Shown in pieces: positions 18,756-27,558 of a stretch of DNA of 64,000 bases; position 1 is the stretch's first letter, and the number at the start of each line of letters is the position of its first letter. The position numbers and the translations under genes are program-made. Location of the stretch: positions 1,860,001 to 1,924,000 of the forward strand of contig NC_015186.1 in NCBI RefSeq assembly GCF_000202835.1, given 5' to 3'. Below the pieces are notes generated by a model. It worked only from the letters and a program-made list of their open reading frames with translations. It did no database searches and was not told where the DNA came from. The DNA is from Acidiphilium multivorum AIU301. GTDB lineage: Bacteria > Pseudomonadota > Alphaproteobacteria > Acetobacterales > Acetobacteraceae.

Positions 18756-20510
18756 TCAGAACCGGAGCGACATCTCCCGCAGCCGTGACAGGCGCGCCAC
18801 AGGCCCGGCGCCCTGGCGGAGCGCGCCGAAACGGCCGTCGGCGACGATGCGGCCCTCGGCCAGCATCACCACGCGGTCGTCATCGGCGAGGTGGTCGAGA
18901 CGGTGGGTGATGGCGATCACCGTACGCCCGGCGGCGAGGCCGGCGAGCGCGCGGCGGAATTCGGCCTCGGTCAGCGGGTCGAGCCCCTCGGTCGGCTCGT
19001 CGAGCAGCAGGAAGGGGGTGGCACGCAGGGCGGCGCGGGCGAGCGAGAGCCGCCGCGCCTCGCCGCCGGAGAGTTTTGCCCCCGCCTCGCCCACCAGCGA
19101 ATCGAGACCACCGGGACGGGCGCGGACGAAATCGGCAAGGCGGGCGGTCTCGAGCGCGCGCCAGAGTGCCGCATCGTCCGCATCCGGGCGGGCGAGGAGG
19201 AGGTTGTCGCGCAGGGTGCCGGCGAAGATCGCGGTGGTCTGCGAGACCACGGTGAACAGCGAGCGCAGGTCGTCGCCGCGGATGGCGGCGAGATCGACGC
19301 CGCCGATCGTGGCCGTTCCCGCCTCGTGCGGGGCGAAGCGGAGCAGCAGGTTGAACAGCGAGGTCTTGCCGGCACCGCTGCGGCCGAGAATGGTGACGTG
19401 CTCGCCCTCGGCGATCGCGAGGTCGATCCCGGCGAGCGCCGGATGCGCGGCGCCCGGATAGCGGAGCGAAACGCCGTCGAGCCGGAGATCGAGCCGGGCC
19501 GGGCGGCGCGGGCTGGAGGCGGGCTCGGCGACGGGCGGCGGGCGGTCGAGCAGGTCGAAGACGCGGCGCGCCGAATCCGCCATGCCGCCGAGGAGCTGGA
19601 ACGCCGCCGGCAGCGGGGCGACGGCCTCGAAGGCGGCCATCGCGCCGAGGGCGAGCAGGGCGATGACCGGCCCGGCGATCCGGTGCGCATCGGCCAGCGC
19701 GCCGCCGAGCGGCAGCATCGCCAGCATCGTCAGCCCGGCCACGAGCAGGCCGGCGGCGGCGCCGAAGCCGGCGATCGCGGCGAGGCGGCGCTGGGCGGCG
19801 AGCAGCGCCGCGCTCGCCGCGTCGACCCGCTCCGCCATCGCCCCGCTCGCATTGCAGGTGAGCAGTTCGGCCATGCCCTGGACGGAATCGACGAGATCGG
19901 CGCGCATCGTCGCCTGCAGCGCGACGGCGGCGCCGGCCGGGCGGCGGCCGAGGCCGAGGCTCGCCAGCGGCACCGCGACCCCGGCGACGACCAGCCCGAG
20001 CAGGAGCAGCAGCCCGGCCTCGGGCGAGACGATGGCGAAGCCGAGCGCCATGACCAGCGCCGCCGCCGCCGCGATCATGAAGGGCGAGGCGACACGGAGG
20101 AAAAAATCGCCCAGCCGGTCGATATCGGCGACGAGGCGGGAGAGCAGGTCGCCGCCGCGCTCGCCGGCGAGGCCGACCGGGGCGAGCGGTTCGAGCCCGG
20201 CATAGGCGACCATGCGCAGCCGGGCGAGCAGGCGGAACGTCGCCTCGTGATCGACCAGCCTGCCGGCATAGCGGGCGAGCACGCGCAGGGTTGCGAAGAA
20301 GCGCACCCCGGCGGCCGGGGTGAAGAAGTTGAAGGCGTTCTGCGCCGCATAGCCGGCGACACCGACGACCCCGGTGGCGGCGAGGAACCAGCCGGAGAGC
20401 GCGAGCAGCGCGAAATTCGCCAGCACGGTGAGAACGCCGAGCCCGATGCCGGCGAGAACCCAGACCCGGTAGGGCGCGTAGAGGCGGAGCAGGCGGATCA
20501 GGTCGCGCAT
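18756..20510 (-). CDS. cydC: Heme/thiol ABC exporter subunit CydC
   Basis: A 584-residue ABC half-transporter. The N-terminal membrane domain (about residues 1-310) carries the family-typical LSGWFLAATGVVG and NFFTPAAGVRFFA. The nucleotide-binding domain has Walker A GRSGAGKTSL near 375, signature LSGGEARRLSLARA near 490 and Walker B FLLLDEPTEGLD. With CydD it forms the exporter required for cytochrome bd maturation (glutathione/cysteine export or haem-linked function). Its start overlaps the end of cydD by 13 bp. Confidence 0.93.
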   Translation of the reverse strand: MRDLIRLLRLYAPYRVWVLAGIGLGVLTVLANFALLALSGWFLAATGVVGVAGYAAQNAFNFFTPAAGVRFFATLRVLARYAGRLVDHEATFRLLARLRMVAYAGLEPLAPVGLAGERGGDLLSRLVADIDRLGDFFLRVASPFMIAAAAALVMALGFAIVSPEAGLLLLLGLVVAGVAVPLASLGLGRRPAGAAVALQATMRADLVDSVQGMAELLTCNASGAMAERVDAASAALLAAQRRLAAIAGFGAAAGLLVAGLTMLAMLPLGGALADAHRIAGPVIALLALGAMAAFEAVAPLPAAFQLLGGMADSARRVFDLLDRPPPVAEPASSPRRPARLDLRLDGVSLRYPGAAHPALAGIDLAIAEGEHVTILGRSGAGKTSLFNLLLRFAPHEAGTATIGGVDLAAIRGDDLRSLFTVVSQTTAIFAGTLRDNLLLARPDADDAALWRALETARLADFVRARPGGLDSLVGEAGAKLSGGEARRLSLARAALRATPFLLLDEPTEGLDPLTEAEFRRALAGLAAGRTVIAITHRLDHLADDDRVVMLAEGRIVADGRFGALRQGAGPVARLSRLREMSLRF

Positions 20511-22267
20511 GGAGCCTCCGCGGCGCCGAGCAGGGTGGCATAGGCGCCGCCGCGGGCGAGCAGCTCATCGTGCGTGCCGGATTCGGCGAGGCGCCCGCCC
20601 TCCAGCACCAGGATGCGGTCGGCCCGGCGGACGGTGGCGAGGCGGTGGGCGATCAGGATCGCGGTGCGGCCGCGCGCCAGCTCGGCAATGGCGGCGGTGA
20701 TCTCGGCCTCGGTCTCGAGGTCGAGATGGGCGGTGGCCTCGTCGAGGATCAGCAGCGGGGCGTCGCGCAGGAAGGCGCGCGCGAGGGCGAGGCGCTGGAC
20801 CTGGCCGCCGGACAGCCCGGCGCCGCCATCGCCGATGCGGGTTTCGATGCCGGCGGGCAGGCGGTCGATCTCGTCGAGCAGGCGGGCGCGGCGCAGGGCA
20901 TCGCGCAGCGCCGCATCGTCCGCCTCCGGCCGGCCGAGGTGCAGGTTCTCGGCGATCGTGCCGGCGAAGACGCGGGGGGTCTGCGGCACATAGGCCAGCC
21001 GCGCCCACCAGGCCTCGCGGTCGAGCGAGGCGAGCGCCGTGTCGCCGTTGACCATGACGGCGCCGGATTGCGGGGCGACGAAGCCGAGCAGGGCGGCGGC
21101 GAGGGTGGATTTGCCGGCGCCGGAGCGGCCGACGATGGCGGTCATCGAACCGGCGGGAAAGGCGCAGTCGATCCCGTGCAGCACCTTCTGGCCGGGCTCG
21201 TGGGCGATGGTGAGGCCGGCGCAGCGCAGCGATAGCGGGCCGGCAGGGGGAATGGCGCTGCCCCAGCTTGTGGCGGGCTTCGCGTCGAGCACGTCGAAGA
21301 TGCGGCCGGCGGCGGCCAGCGCCGTCATCCGCGCGTGATAATGGGTGGCGAGGCCGCGCAGGGGGAGGAAGAATTCCGGCACCAGCAGCAGCACGAAGAA
21401 GGCGGGAAAGAAGCCGATATGCCCGTGCAGCAGCCGTGCGCCGAACAGCACGGCGACCAGGGCGATCGAGAGCGAGGCGAAGAATTCCAGCACCGCCGAG
21501 GTGAGGAAGGCGACGCGCAGCCCGGCCATGGTGGCGCGGCGGTATTCATCGGCGATCCGCCCGATCAGCGCGATCTCGTCACGCGCCCGGCCGAACAGCC
21601 GCAGCGTGGTGATGCCCTGCACGGCATCGAGGAAGCGCGCGCTCATGGTCAGCAATTCGCGCCATTGCCGGCGGTTGATCGCCTCGGCGCGGTAGCCGAC
21701 GAAGACCATGAAGACCGGGATGATCGGGCCGGTGACGAGCAGGACCAGACCGCTGATCCAGTCGACCGGGAAAACGGCGGCGAGGATGGCGAGCGGGACC
21801 AGCGCGACCAGCGCCATTTGCGGCAGGTAGCGGGCGAGATAGGGCTCCAGCGCCTCGACCCCGTCGAGCATGGTGGCGGCGAGGTCGGCGCTGCGCTCGC
21901 CGGCGGCATAGGCGGGACCGAGGGCGAAGAGATGGTCGAGCAGCGCGCGGCGGAGCGAGAGCTTGACCGCGGCGGCGGCGTGGTGGGCGGCGAGTTCGGA
22001 GGCAAAGCTCAGCGCCGCGCGCAGGAGCAGAAGCCCGGCCAGGGAAGCGAGCGGCAGGGCCAGCGCGGCGGGGGCGGTGTGGCGAAAGATCAGCGCGGTG
22101 ACGACATGGGCGAGCAGCAGCGCCTGGCCGATCACCGCGAGCCCGGCGGCGAATCCGAGCCCGATGGCGAGCGCGAGAAAGCGCCGCGCGCCCTGCCCCG
22201 CCGCGATCAGGCGGCGGTCGAGCGTGCGGCGGGGCGGGGCGGCGTCGTGGTTGTCTGCCTCGGTCAA
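20498..22267 (-). CDS. cydD: Heme/thiol ABC exporter subunit CydD
   Basis: A 589-residue ABC half-transporter with an N-terminal six-helix domain (typical TGPIIPVFMVFVGYRAE and LLTMSARFLDAVQGITTLRLF) and a C-terminal ATPase. The ATPase has Walker A GRSGAGKSTL near 388, signature LSGGQVQRLALARA near 490 and Walker B LLILDEATAHLD. It is the partner of CydC in cytochrome bd assembly. An FNR-type box lies 82 bp upstream, so the assembly factors appear co-regulated with the oxidase cydAB. Confidence 0.93.
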   Translation of the reverse strand: MTEADNHDAAPPRRTLDRRLIAAGQGARRFLALAIGLGFAAGLAVIGQALLLAHVVTALIFRHTAPAALALPLASLAGLLLLRAALSFASELAAHHAAAAVKLSLRRALLDHLFALGPAYAAGERSADLAATMLDGVEALEPYLARYLPQMALVALVPLAILAAVFPVDWISGLVLLVTGPIIPVFMVFVGYRAEAINRRQWRELLTMSARFLDAVQGITTLRLFGRARDEIALIGRIADEYRRATMAGLRVAFLTSAVLEFFASLSIALVAVLFGARLLHGHIGFFPAFFVLLLVPEFFLPLRGLATHYHARMTALAAAGRIFDVLDAKPATSWGSAIPPAGPLSLRCAGLTIAHEPGQKVLHGIDCAFPAGSMTAIVGRSGAGKSTLAAALLGFVAPQSGAVMVNGDTALASLDREAWWARLAYVPQTPRVFAGTIAENLHLGRPEADDAALRDALRRARLLDEIDRLPAGIETRIGDGGAGLSGGQVQRLALARAFLRDAPLLILDEATAHLDLETEAEITAAIAELARGRTAILIAHRLATVRRADRILVLEGGRLAESGTHDELLARGGAYATLLGAAEAPCAT

Positions 22268-22348
22268 GTCTGTCCTCTCACGCGGATCCGGCGGCCGCAG
22301 CGCCGGGCGCGGGCGGCGGACGGTTCACATGCGATGCCTGTTCTGGCA

Positions 22349-22362
22349 TTGACATGAATCAA
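22349..22362. promoter_or_regulatory. FNR box between cydD and the ClC channel gene
   Basis: TTGACATGAATCAA fits TTGA(T/C)-N4-(A/G)TCAA. It lies 82 bp before the cydD start (minus strand) and 87 bp before the ClC gene start (plus strand), so it may serve either or both divergent promoters. The spacing is similar to that at cydA. Confidence 0.7.
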
Positions 22363-22449
22363 TCGGTGTCGGGCAAGCCCTGTCCACGCTGGCCGGCCGG
22401 CGGAGGCTCCGGCCTCACGCAGGAATGACAGTCAAGGAGACCGGCCGGA

Positions 22450-23760
22450 ATGGCGGCTTTGAAACGCAATCTCATTTTCGTGCTCGCCGCCATCATCACC
22501 GGACTGGTCTCCATCGCCTTCGGCATCGGCGTCGTCCGCGCGACGGCGCTGTTCCAGAACGTGACGGCGCAGCGCGGCTGGATCGTGTTCCTGCTCTGCC
22601 CGGCCGGGCTCGCGCTGATCGTCTATCTCACCCGGCAGGTGTTTCCCGGCGCGCAGGGCTCGGGCATTCCGCAGGCGATGGCCGGGTTGCAGATGCAGGA
22701 TTCGGCCGATGTCGATTCGGTGCTGTCGCTGCGGATCGCGGTGGGCAAGTTCCTGCTCACCCTGATCGGCTTCGCCACCGGCGCGTCGATCGGCAAGGAA
22801 GGGCCGACGGTGCAGATCGGCTGTGCGGCGATGAACATTTGCGGGCGGATGGGGCTGGAGCGCACCCATGCGCTGCAACGGCTGCTGATCCTCGCCGGGG
22901 GTGCCGCGGGCATCACCTGCGCCTTCAACGCGCCGGTGGCCGGCATCATCTTCGCGATCGAGGAGATGGCGCGCAGCTTCGACGACCGGCAGGTGCGCTC
23001 GATCATTCTCGCCGCCTTCGCCAGCGGCATCACCCTGCTCTTCGTCCTCGGCTACCAGCCTTATTTCGGCTTCTCGCACGCGGTGCTGAGGCTCGACTGG
23101 ATCTGGCTGCTGATCCCGGTCTGCGCCGTGATCGGCGGGCTCGCGGGCGGGCTGTTCGCGCAGATCCTGGTGACGCCGTGGAAGTTCCTGCCGGGCGCGG
23201 TCAACCGGCTCGCGCAGAAGCGGCCGGTGGTCTTCGCCGCCTTCTGCGGCCTCGTGCTCGCGGCGATCGGCTACGCCTCGCACGGGATGGTGTTCGATGC
23301 GAGCTATGCCAATGCGCGGGATGCGATGGTCTCGGGCGTGCTGCCGCCGGTCGATTTCGGGCCGCTGAAATTCCTTGCCACCCTGGTGTCGTATCTCTCG
23401 GGGATTCCGGGGGGGATTTTCGCGCCCTCGCTCGCCGTGGGCGTTGGTGTCGGCACGGCGTTCGTGCATCTGCTGCCGGGCCTGCCGGTGGCGGGATTCG
23501 CGATGGTCGGCATGGCCGGGTATTTCGCCGGCGTCGTGCAGTCGCCGCTGACGGCGGCGGTGATCGTGATCGAGATGACGTCCGATCCGTCGATGTCGGT
23601 GCCGGTGGGCATCGCCGCGATTCTCGGCACCATGGCCTCGCGGCTGGTCTGCAAGGAGCCGGTCTATCACGCGATGTCGCACCAGTTCCTGCGCGTCGTC
23701 GAAAACCGGCCGATGCCCAAGCCCAACACGGTCGAACCCGCCCCCGCCGCAGAGCATTGA
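22450..23760 (+). CDS. ClC-family chloride channel / H+-Cl- antiporter
   Basis: A 436-residue polytopic membrane protein. It has the selectivity-filter motifs GSGIPQ (near residue 73), GKEGPTVQIG with the gating glutamate (near 116) and GIPGGIFAPSLAVG (near 318). There are no C-terminal CBS domains. It should exchange chloride for protons, or conduct chloride, and help charge balance and acid resistance; that would suit an acidophile. The start is well supported by AAGGAGA. It is divergent from cydD and shares a region with an FNR box. Confidence 0.93.
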   Translation: MAALKRNLIFVLAAIITGLVSIAFGIGVVRATALFQNVTAQRGWIVFLLCPAGLALIVYLTRQVFPGAQGSGIPQAMAGLQMQDSADVDSVLSLRIAVGKFLLTLIGFATGASIGKEGPTVQIGCAAMNICGRMGLERTHALQRLLILAGGAAGITCAFNAPVAGIIFAIEEMARSFDDRQVRSIILAAFASGITLLFVLGYQPYFGFSHAVLRLDWIWLLIPVCAVIGGLAGGLFAQILVTPWKFLPGAVNRLAQKRPVVFAAFCGLVLAAIGYASHGMVFDASYANARDAMVSGVLPPVDFGPLKFLATLVSYLSGIPGGIFAPSLAVGVGVGTAFVHLLPGLPVAGFAMVGMAGYFAGVVQSPLTAAVIVIEMTSDPSMSVPVGIAAILGTMASRLVCKEPVYHAMSHQFLRVVENRPMPKPNTVEPAPAAEH

Positions 23761-23836
23761 GGCCCGCGCGGCGGCTTGCCTGAACCGCGCCGCAGCCGCA
23801 TCTTCATCAACGAGGATCGATCTTCGGGAGACCGCC

Positions 23837-24340
23837 ATGGATGCCGCCGAACTCCGCGCCCTGCAGGCGCCGCTGAAGCAGAAATACCGCGAGGACGCCG
23901 CCGCGGCGCGGATCGTCTCGCGCGCGGTGGGCGAGATCGTGCAGGGCGGGATCGCCTGCGTGGTGCGCGGCCATGACGGCGAGGTGACCGCCGGGCTGCA
24001 CGAGGCGGCCGGCGGCGACGGCTCGCAGGCCTGTTCGGGCGACATGCTGCTGGAGGCGCTGGTCGCCTGCGCCGGGGTGACGCTCTCCGCCGTCGCCACC
24101 GCGATGGGGGTGATTGTGAAGCGCGGCAGCATCACTGCCGAGGGGGTGTGGGACGCGCGCGGCACGTTGGCGATCGACCGCGCCGCGCCGGTGGGTGTCA
24201 CCGACATTTCGCTCCGCTTCGATCTCGACACCGATGCGGACGAGGCAACCGTGGCGCGGCTGATCCAGAGCACCGAGCGGTATTGCGTGATCCTGCAGAC
24301 GCTGCGCAACCCGCCGCGGATCGAGGCGATTCGGGGCTGA
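23837..24340 (+). CDS. OsmC/Ohr family protein
   Basis: A 167-residue soluble protein. The OsmC-fold segment CSGDMLLEALVACAGVTLSAVA (residues 68-89) carries a cysteine in the position used for thiol peroxidase activity. A C-terminal cysteine (TERYCVILQTL) could be the second redox residue. The family reduces organic hydroperoxides. It is 76 bp after the ClC gene and could be co-transcribed with it. A tandem hairpin array follows immediately. Confidence 0.85.
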   Translation: MDAAELRALQAPLKQKYREDAAAARIVSRAVGEIVQGGIACVVRGHDGEVTAGLHEAAGGDGSQACSGDMLLEALVACAGVTLSAVATAMGVIVKRGSITAEGVWDARGTLAIDRAAPVGVTDISLRFDLDTDADEATVARLIQSTERYCVILQTLRNPPRIEAIRG

Positions 24341-24346
24341 ACCCAA

Positions 24347-24448
24347 TCAGCCGGGTTTTTGCTCCGGCTGAGGTCAGTCAGCCGGATTTTCGCGCCGGCT
24401 GAGGTCAGTCAGCCGGGTTTTCGCGCCGGCTGAGGTCAATCAGCCGGG
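24347..24448. repeat. 31-bp tandem hairpin repeat, 3.3 copies
   Basis: Three units of 31 bp (24347-24377, 24378-24408, 24409-24439) plus a 9-bp partial fourth copy. Each unit begins TCAGCCGG and contains CCGGCTGAGGTCA, so each folds into a 7-bp CAGCCGG/CCGGCTG hairpin with a T-rich loop. The array fills the gap between the OsmC gene and the convergent MBL-fold gene, whose stop codon is in the partial last copy. It probably acts as a two-way transcription stop or RNA-stabilising element, expanded by slippage. Confidence 0.85.
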
Positions 24449-25417
24449 ATCGAGGCGGAACAGGCCGGTCTCGCCGACATCGAGCGTGGTGAAACGCGCT
24501 GCCGGCATGCCGGCGGCCTCGCGGGCGGCGGCGAGGTCGCGCTCCGGCGCGTCGATCGCCTCGTCGGTGAGCTGGAACGTGCCGAAATGCATCCCCACCG
24601 CCCGCGCCGCCCCGAGCTCGGCGAAGGCGCGCACCGCATCCGCCGGGTTCATGTGGACATTGCCCATGAACCAGCGCGGCTCGTAGGCGCCGATCGGCAG
24701 CAAGGCGAGGCCGGGGCGGCCGAGGCGCTCGCGGATCATGCGGAAATAGCCAGTATAGCCGGTGTCGCCGGCGAAATAGAGCTGGCCGGCTTCATGGCGC
24801 AGCATGAATCCGCCCCAGAGCGTGGTGTTGCGGTCGCGCAGGGTTCGGGCGGCGAAATGCCGCGCCGGGGTGAGGGTGATGCGGGTGCCGTGCAGCTCGG
24901 CATGGTGCCACCAGTCCAGTTCGGTGACCGGGCCGAGCCCCTTGCGGGTGAGAAAGGCGCGGTTGCCGAGCGGCGCGAAGATCGGGGTGCGGCCGAAGCG
25001 CGCGTGCAGGGCGGCGAGGGTCGGGATGTCGCAATGGTCGTAATGGTTGTGCGAGAGCAGGATCGCGTCCGGCTTCGGCATTGCGTCGAGCGTGAGGCCC
25101 GGCGGGCGGACCCGGCGCGGCCCGGCCCAGCCGACCGGCGAGCAGCGCTCCGACAGGATCGGGTCGGTCAGCAGAACGAGGCCCGGCAGGCGGATCAGGA
25201 AGCTCGCATGGCCGATGAACGTCACCGCCGCCTCGCCCTCCGCCACCTCGGCGGGCGGCGGAGCAAAAGTCCGGTTTTCCACCCGGTCCGGCCATTTCGC
25301 CCGTCCCTCGCGCCGTGTCACCCAGCGGAGCATCGGGAAGCGGCCGGTGCGGCGGCGCGCACCTTCGGGGTTGAAGAAGCGCGCGCCGTCGTAATGATCC
25401 GAGACCGGGTAGGGCAA
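24440..25417 (-). CDS. MBL-fold metal-dependent hydrolase (UlaG/NAPE-PLD-like)
   Basis: About 325 residues. The metallo-beta-lactamase metal site is complete: LSHNHYDHCD (HxHxDH), a histidine in TPARHFAART, FAGDTGYTGYF (bridging Asp) and a final MHFGTF histidine. The N-terminal SDHYDGARFFNPEG block is typical of the YhfI/NAPE-phospholipase D-like subgroup, so the start must lie upstream of it. The best choice is TTG at 25417, two bases after the stop of the upstream SDR gene. Substrate unknown; phospholipids and lactones are known in relatives. Confidence 0.85.
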   Translation of the reverse strand: MPYPVSDHYDGARFFNPEGARRRTGRFPMLRWVTRREGRAKWPDRVENRTFAPPPAEVAEGEAAVTFIGHASFLIRLPGLVLLTDPILSERCSPVGWAGPRRVRPPGLTLDAMPKPDAILLSHNHYDHCDIPTLAALHARFGRTPIFAPLGNRAFLTRKGLGPVTELDWWHHAELHGTRITLTPARHFAARTLRDRNTTLWGGFMLRHEAGQLYFAGDTGYTGYFRMIRERLGRPGLALLPIGAYEPRWFMGNVHMNPADAVRAFAELGAARAVGMHFGTFQLTDEAIDAPERDLAAAREAAGMPAARFTTLDVGETGLFRLDPG

Positions 25418-25419
25418 GG

Positions 25420-26202
25420 TCAGCCGAACGCCGCGTTGAAGGCGCCGCCATCGAGCAGCAGGTTCTGGCCGACGATGAAGCCCGCCTGTGCCGAGCAGAG
25501 GAAGGCGCAGGCATCGCCGAATTCCTCCGGCGTGCCGACGCGGCCGGTCGGGTTGGCGGCGGCGCGGGCGGCGAGCTCGTCCTCCACCGAGCGGCCGGAG
25601 GCGCGGGCGGCGGTGGCCGCGTTGTCGCGCAGCCGGTCGGTCATGAACGGGCCGGGGAGAAGATTGTTGATCGTCACGTTGTGCTTCGCGACCTGGCGGG
25701 CGAGGCCGGCGACGAAGCCGGTCAGCCCGGCGCGGGCGCCATTCGACAGGCCGAGGGCGGGGATCGGCGATTTCACCGCCGCCGAGGTGATGTTGACGAT
25801 GCGGCCGAAGCGGCGCTCGATCATGCCATCGACCGTCGCGCGGATCAGCGCGATCGGGGTGAGCATGTTGGCGCGCAGGGCGGCTTCCCAGTCGGCATCG
25901 GTGAACTTGCGGAAATCGCCGGCCGGCGGGCCGCCCGCGTTGTTGATCAGGATGTCCGGCGCGGGGCAGAGGGCGAGCGCCGCGGCGCGGCCCGATTCGG
26001 TGGTGATGTCGCCCGCCGCGATCTCGACCTTGACGCCGGTCTCGGCGCGGATCGCCGCCGCCGTTTCGGCCAACGCCGCCTCGCCGCGCGCGGTGATCAC
26101 CAGATCCACGCCCTCGCGGGCGAGGGAAAACGCGACGGAGCGGCCGAGCCCCTTGCTCGCCGCGCACACGATCGCCCGCCTGCCCTTCAGTCCGAGTTCC
26201 AT
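25420..26202 (-). CDS. Short-chain dehydrogenase/reductase
   Basis: A 260-residue SDR. The cofactor motif appears as AASKGLGRS (residues 14-22, for TGxxxGxG), then NNAGGPPAG near 88. The catalytic Tyr position is occupied by LSNGARAGL where YxxxK is usual, so the classical Tyr-Lys pair looks replaced. LLPGPF near 187 follows. Relatives with this pattern are annotated as 3-oxoacyl-ACP reductase-like SDRs. Substrate unknown. It is coupled to the MBL-fold gene downstream. Confidence 0.85.
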   Translation of the reverse strand: MELGLKGRRAIVCAASKGLGRSVAFSLAREGVDLVITARGEAALAETAAAIRAETGVKVEIAAGDITTESGRAAALALCPAPDILINNAGGPPAGDFRKFTDADWEAALRANMLTPIALIRATVDGMIERRFGRIVNITSAAVKSPIPALGLSNGARAGLTGFVAGLARQVAKHNVTINNLLPGPFMTDRLRDNAATAARASGRSVEDELAARAAANPTGRVGTPEEFGDACAFLCSAQAGFIVGQNLLLDGGAFNAAFG

Positions 26203-26285
26203 CTCTGCTCCCTTCCCTGTCCTGCTTGTGTCGAGGCCGCGTCCATAGCATCAGATGGGCGCGATACCGAATTCGACAGGGGACC

Positions 26286-27503
26286 ATGACCACCGCCATG
26301 ACCGAGCGCGCGCTGACCGGGCTGAAGGTGATCGACCTGACCAGGGTGCTGGGTGGGCCGTATTGCACGATGATCCTCGCCGATCACGGCGCGGACGTGA
26401 TCAAGATCGAGCCGCCGCAGGGCGACGAGGTGCGCGACTGGGGGCCGCCCTTCCTCGAACGGGCGGACGGAGCGCGGGATGCGAGCTATTTCCTCGGCGC
26501 CAACCGCAACAAGCGGGCGATGACGCTCGACCTCGCGCACGAGCAGGGCCGCGCGGTGCTTCTGCGGCTGCTGGAGGACGCCGACGTGCTGGTGGAAAAT
26601 TTCAAGCCCGGCACGCTGGAGAAATGGAATATCGGGCAGGCGGCGCTGGCCCCGCGCTTTCCGCGCCTCGTGCATTGCCGGATCTCGGGGTTCGGCGCCG
26701 ACGGACCGTTCGGCGGGCTGCCGGGCTATGACGCGGTGGTGCAGGCGATGACCGGGCTGATGACCATCAACGGCCGTCCCGGCGAGGGGCCGCTCAGGAT
26801 GGGCACGCCGGTGGTCGATCTCGCGACCGGGCTGTATTCGGCGATCGGCATCCTGATGGCGTTGCAGGAGCGGCAGCGCTCGGGGCGCGGGCAGTTCATC
26901 GACATGACGCTGCACGATGCGGGCATGGCGCTGCTGCATCCGGCGGCGGCGAACTACCTGCTCAACGGCAAGCGGCCGGCGGCGACCGGCAATGCCCATC
27001 CGAACATCGCCCCCTATGACACCTTCCCCACCGCGACCTGCGAGATCTTCATCGCCGGCGGCAATGACGGGCAGTTCCGCAAGCTCTGCGCGCTGCTGGA
27101 GCGGCCGGACATCGCCGCCGATCCGCGCTTCGCCACCAATGCCGACCGTCTCGCCAACCGCGCGGCGATGACCGCGGCGCTGACCGAGGCCCTCGCCGCG
27201 CATGACGGCGAGGCGCTGGCCGAGCGGATGATCCGCGCCGGGATTCCCGCCGGGCCGGTGCGGCCGGTGGACGCGGCGCTGGAGAGCGCGCACGCGCGGC
27301 ATCGTGGCATGGTGGCGGAGCTGGACGGGGTGCGCACGCTGGGCACGCCGATCAAGTTCTCGCGCACGCCGGGCGGGCCGCACGCGCCGCCGCCCGGCTT
27401 TGCCGCGCATCTCGACGAGATCCTCGCCGAGCATGGCTATACCGAGGCCGAGATCGCCGCGCTGGAGGCGGCGGGCGCGATCCGTCGGGTGCGGCGCGCC
27501 TGA
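26286..27503 (+). CDS. CaiB/BaiF-type (class III) CoA transferase
   Basis: A 405-residue protein with the family N-terminus LTGLKVIDLTRVLGGPYCTMILADHGADVIKIE, then NRNKRAMTLDL and ADVLVENFKPGTLEKW. The catalytic aspartate is in IDMTLHDAG near residue 220. It moves CoA between carboxylic acids; the acid cannot be told. The ATG at 26286 follows an AGGGG site. It is divergent from the SDR gene. Confidence 0.9.
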   Translation: MTTAMTERALTGLKVIDLTRVLGGPYCTMILADHGADVIKIEPPQGDEVRDWGPPFLERADGARDASYFLGANRNKRAMTLDLAHEQGRAVLLRLLEDADVLVENFKPGTLEKWNIGQAALAPRFPRLVHCRISGFGADGPFGGLPGYDAVVQAMTGLMTINGRPGEGPLRMGTPVVDLATGLYSAIGILMALQERQRSGRGQFIDMTLHDAGMALLHPAAANYLLNGKRPAATGNAHPNIAPYDTFPTATCEIFIAGGNDGQFRKLCALLERPDIAADPRFATNADRLANRAAMTAALTEALAAHDGEALAERMIRAGIPAGPVRPVDAALESAHARHRGMVAELDGVRTLGTPIKFSRTPGGPHAPPPGFAAHLDEILAEHGYTEAEIAALEAAGAIRRVRRA

Positions 27504-27558
27504 TTTTTCTCCGCCGCGGCGCGGGGCTGGTCCCTGCCCTGCCCCGCGCGGGGCGGGG

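Noticed and set aside
24347-24448. Direct repeats considered as a CRISPR array
   Set aside because: The repeats are contiguous 31-bp units with no variable spacers and no cas genes nearby.
25420-26202. SDR considered as a pseudogene because the YxxxK motif is not obvious
   Set aside because: The frame is intact, the cofactor site and C-terminal motifs are kept, and it is coupled to the next gene; substituted active sites occur in real SDR subfamilies.
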